Below, piece by piece: positions 63,119 through 64,000 of a DNA stretch of 64,000 bases. Both the position numbers and the translations under genes were made by a program. Numbering within the stretch: position 1 is the stretch's first letter; each line of letters starts with the position of its first letter. Source of the stretch: Paracoccus hibiscisoli (GTDB taxonomy: Bacteria > Pseudomonadota > Alphaproteobacteria > Rhodobacterales > Rhodobacteraceae); NCBI RefSeq assembly GCF_005048265.1, contig NZ_SUNH01000016.1, positions 1 to 64,000 on the forward strand, in the 5' to 3' direction. Below the pieces are notes generated by a model. That model did no database searches and was not told the origin of the DNA. It saw nothing but the letters and a program-made list of their open reading frames with translations.

Positions 63119-63583
63119 GGGGTGATGTCCAGCGTGCCGCCGGTGGCATGCGAATAGGGGCAGACCTTGTGGCCACCGTCGATCAGGTCCTGCGCCACGT
63201 CACGCTCCAGGCCCGGCAGGCTGACCACGATCTGGACGGCAAGGCCAAATCCGGTATCCTCGCGCGGGCCGATGCCGACCGTCACCTCGACCGAGGCATC
63301 GTCCGGCACGGCGACCTTGCGCGACGCGGCATAGTGGCGCATCGCCCCCATGAAGCAGGCCGCATAGCCGAGCGCGAACAGCTTTTCGGGGTTCAGCCCC
63401 TCTCCGCCGGGTCCGCCCCAGCTCCTTGGGCACGTCCAGGTCGAACGCCTGGCTGCCGTCATTCAGAGCGGTGTGGCCGTTGCGCCCACCCCCCGTCGCG
63501 GTTGCGGCGGTGTGATACAGGACCTTGGTGATCGTCGGTATTTCCTTTAACGGTAATATATCGTGCGCGATATAAGTAACCAT
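63106..63583 (-). pseudogene. ohr: Organic hydroperoxide resistance protein, disrupted by a single-base frameshift
   Basis: Ohr reduces organic peroxides with a reactive cysteine pair. The N-terminal part (TKVLYHTAATATGGGRNGHT, then DGSQAFDLDVPKELG) is read in one frame. From about 63415 on, the other frame continues GGPGGEGLNPEKLFALGYAACF with the peroxidatic Cys, and CPYSHATGG with the resolving Cys. One extra base in the C run 63416-63419 accounts for the break. Either pseudogene or sequencing error. The AAAGGA ribosome site at about 63545 is not followed by a usual start codon at normal spacing; the ATG at 63583 lies upstream of it. Confidence 0.82.
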
Positions 63584-63597
63584 GTTGCAATTGCAAC
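63557..63597. promoter_or_regulatory. Candidate OhrR operators between ohr and ohrR
   Basis: A 14-bp perfect palindrome GTTGCAATTGCAAC lies at 63584-63597. A second inverted repeat, TATATCG-TGCG-CGATATA, lies at 63557-63574. Their position in the divergent ohr/ohrR region and the AATT core of the first, resembling known OhrR sites, suggest binding by the adjacent MarR-type regulator (inference). Confidence 0.5.
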
Positions 63598-63634
63598 TGT
63601 TGCGATCTGCGTCATGTGCAATTACATCGTGGAT

Positions 63635-64000
63635 ATGAGCGATGACCCCGCCTCGTCCAGTCCGTCGCCTTTCGACGCGATGCTGTGTTTCGATGTCTAT
63701 GCCGCTAACCTGGCATTCGGGCGGGTCTACAAGCCATTGCTGGACCCGTTGGGCCTGACCTATCCGCAGTTTCTGGTGATGCTCAGCCTATGGATGGCCG
63801 ACGGCCAGAGCGTCGGGCGCATCGGAGAGACCCTGGGACTGGACAGCAGCACGCTGACCCCGCTGATCAAGCGGCTGGAGGGCGCGTCCCTGGTCACCCG
63901 CCTGCGCGACACCCGGGACGAGCGGCGCGTGCTGGTGTCGCTGACCCCGCAGGGCGCCGCGCTGAAATCCGAGGCCGATCGCGTGCTGACCTGCGTGACC
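63635..64000 (+). CDS. ohrR: MarR-family organic peroxide sensor OhrR (partial)
   Basis: The frame stays open to the window end and is truncated there (at least 122 residues). The start of the domain, FDAMLCFDVYAANLAFGRVYKPLLDPLGLTYPQFLVMLSLW, carries the reactive cysteine (Cys18) of OhrR in its typical LCF context. The winged-helix part includes GLDSSTLTPLIKRLE and the wing RDTRDERRVLVSLT. Oxidation of that cysteine by organic peroxides releases DNA and derepresses ohr. ATG at 63635 is preferred; ATG 63614 is seven codons upstream in frame. Divergent from ohr. Confidence 0.9.
   Translation, partial: MSDDPASSSPSPFDAMLCFDVYAANLAFGRVYKPLLDPLGLTYPQFLVMLSLWMADGQSVGRIGETLGLDSSTLTPLIKRLEGASLVTRLRDTRDERRVLVSLTPQGAALKSEADRVLTCVT

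Overview
The window is about 64 kb of a GC-rich (mid-60s percent by eye) alphaproteobacterial chromosome. Gene content points to Rhodobacteraceae/Paracoccaceae, most likely Paracoccus or a close relative. The supporting features are a DUF2849-cysI-cysH-DUF934 sulfur operon with a divergent Lrp gene, an IscR-like Rrf2 regulator with a single C-terminal cysteine, MetZ and FolE2 enzymes, a two-domain ALDH16, a tol-pal-cpoB-tilS-ftsH run with a TTG-started ftsH, and dispersed intergenic repeats containing CCCGGGATATTTG followed by GAAGAAGAAG. The genus is inference, not proof. No phage, insertion sequence, plasmid function, CRISPR array, rRNA or convincing tRNA was seen. This is core chromosome with short intergenic gaps.

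Layout. 1-4.4 kb: the 3' end of tuf, two small orphan genes, a glyoxalase, a Tat-exported small subunit plus GMC flavoprotein dehydrogenase pair, and a ferritin-like DUF892 protein. 4.6-8.7 kb: an exporter-type ABC protein and a large OmpA-domain envelope protein. 8.8-13.8 kb: an assimilatory sulfate reduction operon on the minus strand (DUF2849, cysI, cysH, DUF934, fpr), with a divergent Lrp regulator and a frameshifted ArsC-like gene. 13.9-18.6 kb: an IscR-like regulator, an alpha/beta hydrolase, a tandem-HD phosphohydrolase, icd and purQ. 18.6-21.8 kb: a dctB/dctD-type two-component pair whose regulator lacks the sigma54-contact motif. 21.8-27 kb: a 409-bp non-coding stretch with several potential RNA structures, then metZ, folE2 and uvrD/pcrA. 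26.9-32.9 kb: EcsC-family and CDF proteins on the minus strand, then a membrane-protein pair, deoC and ALDH16.

33-46 kb is transport-rich. It holds a peptide ABC system split into divergent transcription units (binding protein and two permeases versus a double ATPase with an M20 amidohydrolase), purU with an overlapping methyltransferase, and a BMP-family nucleoside-type ABC operon. 46.5-53.7 kb: dnaE, ruvC, ruvA, htpX, ruvB and ybgC. 53.9-63.0 kb: tolQ, tolR, tolA, tolB, pal, cpoB, tilS and ftsH, forming the envelope-constriction machinery followed by tRNA modification and membrane proteolysis. The last kilobase is a divergent ohr/ohrR peroxide-response pair in which ohr carries a frameshift; ohrR runs off the window.

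What stands out is not a new mobile or defence system. It is a set of local anomalies: the GAFTGA-less DctD-like regulator, two single-base frameshifts (arsC-like and ohr), the structured metZ upstream region, the repeat family, the duplicated HD protein, and a flavoprotein dehydrogenase without its cytochrome.
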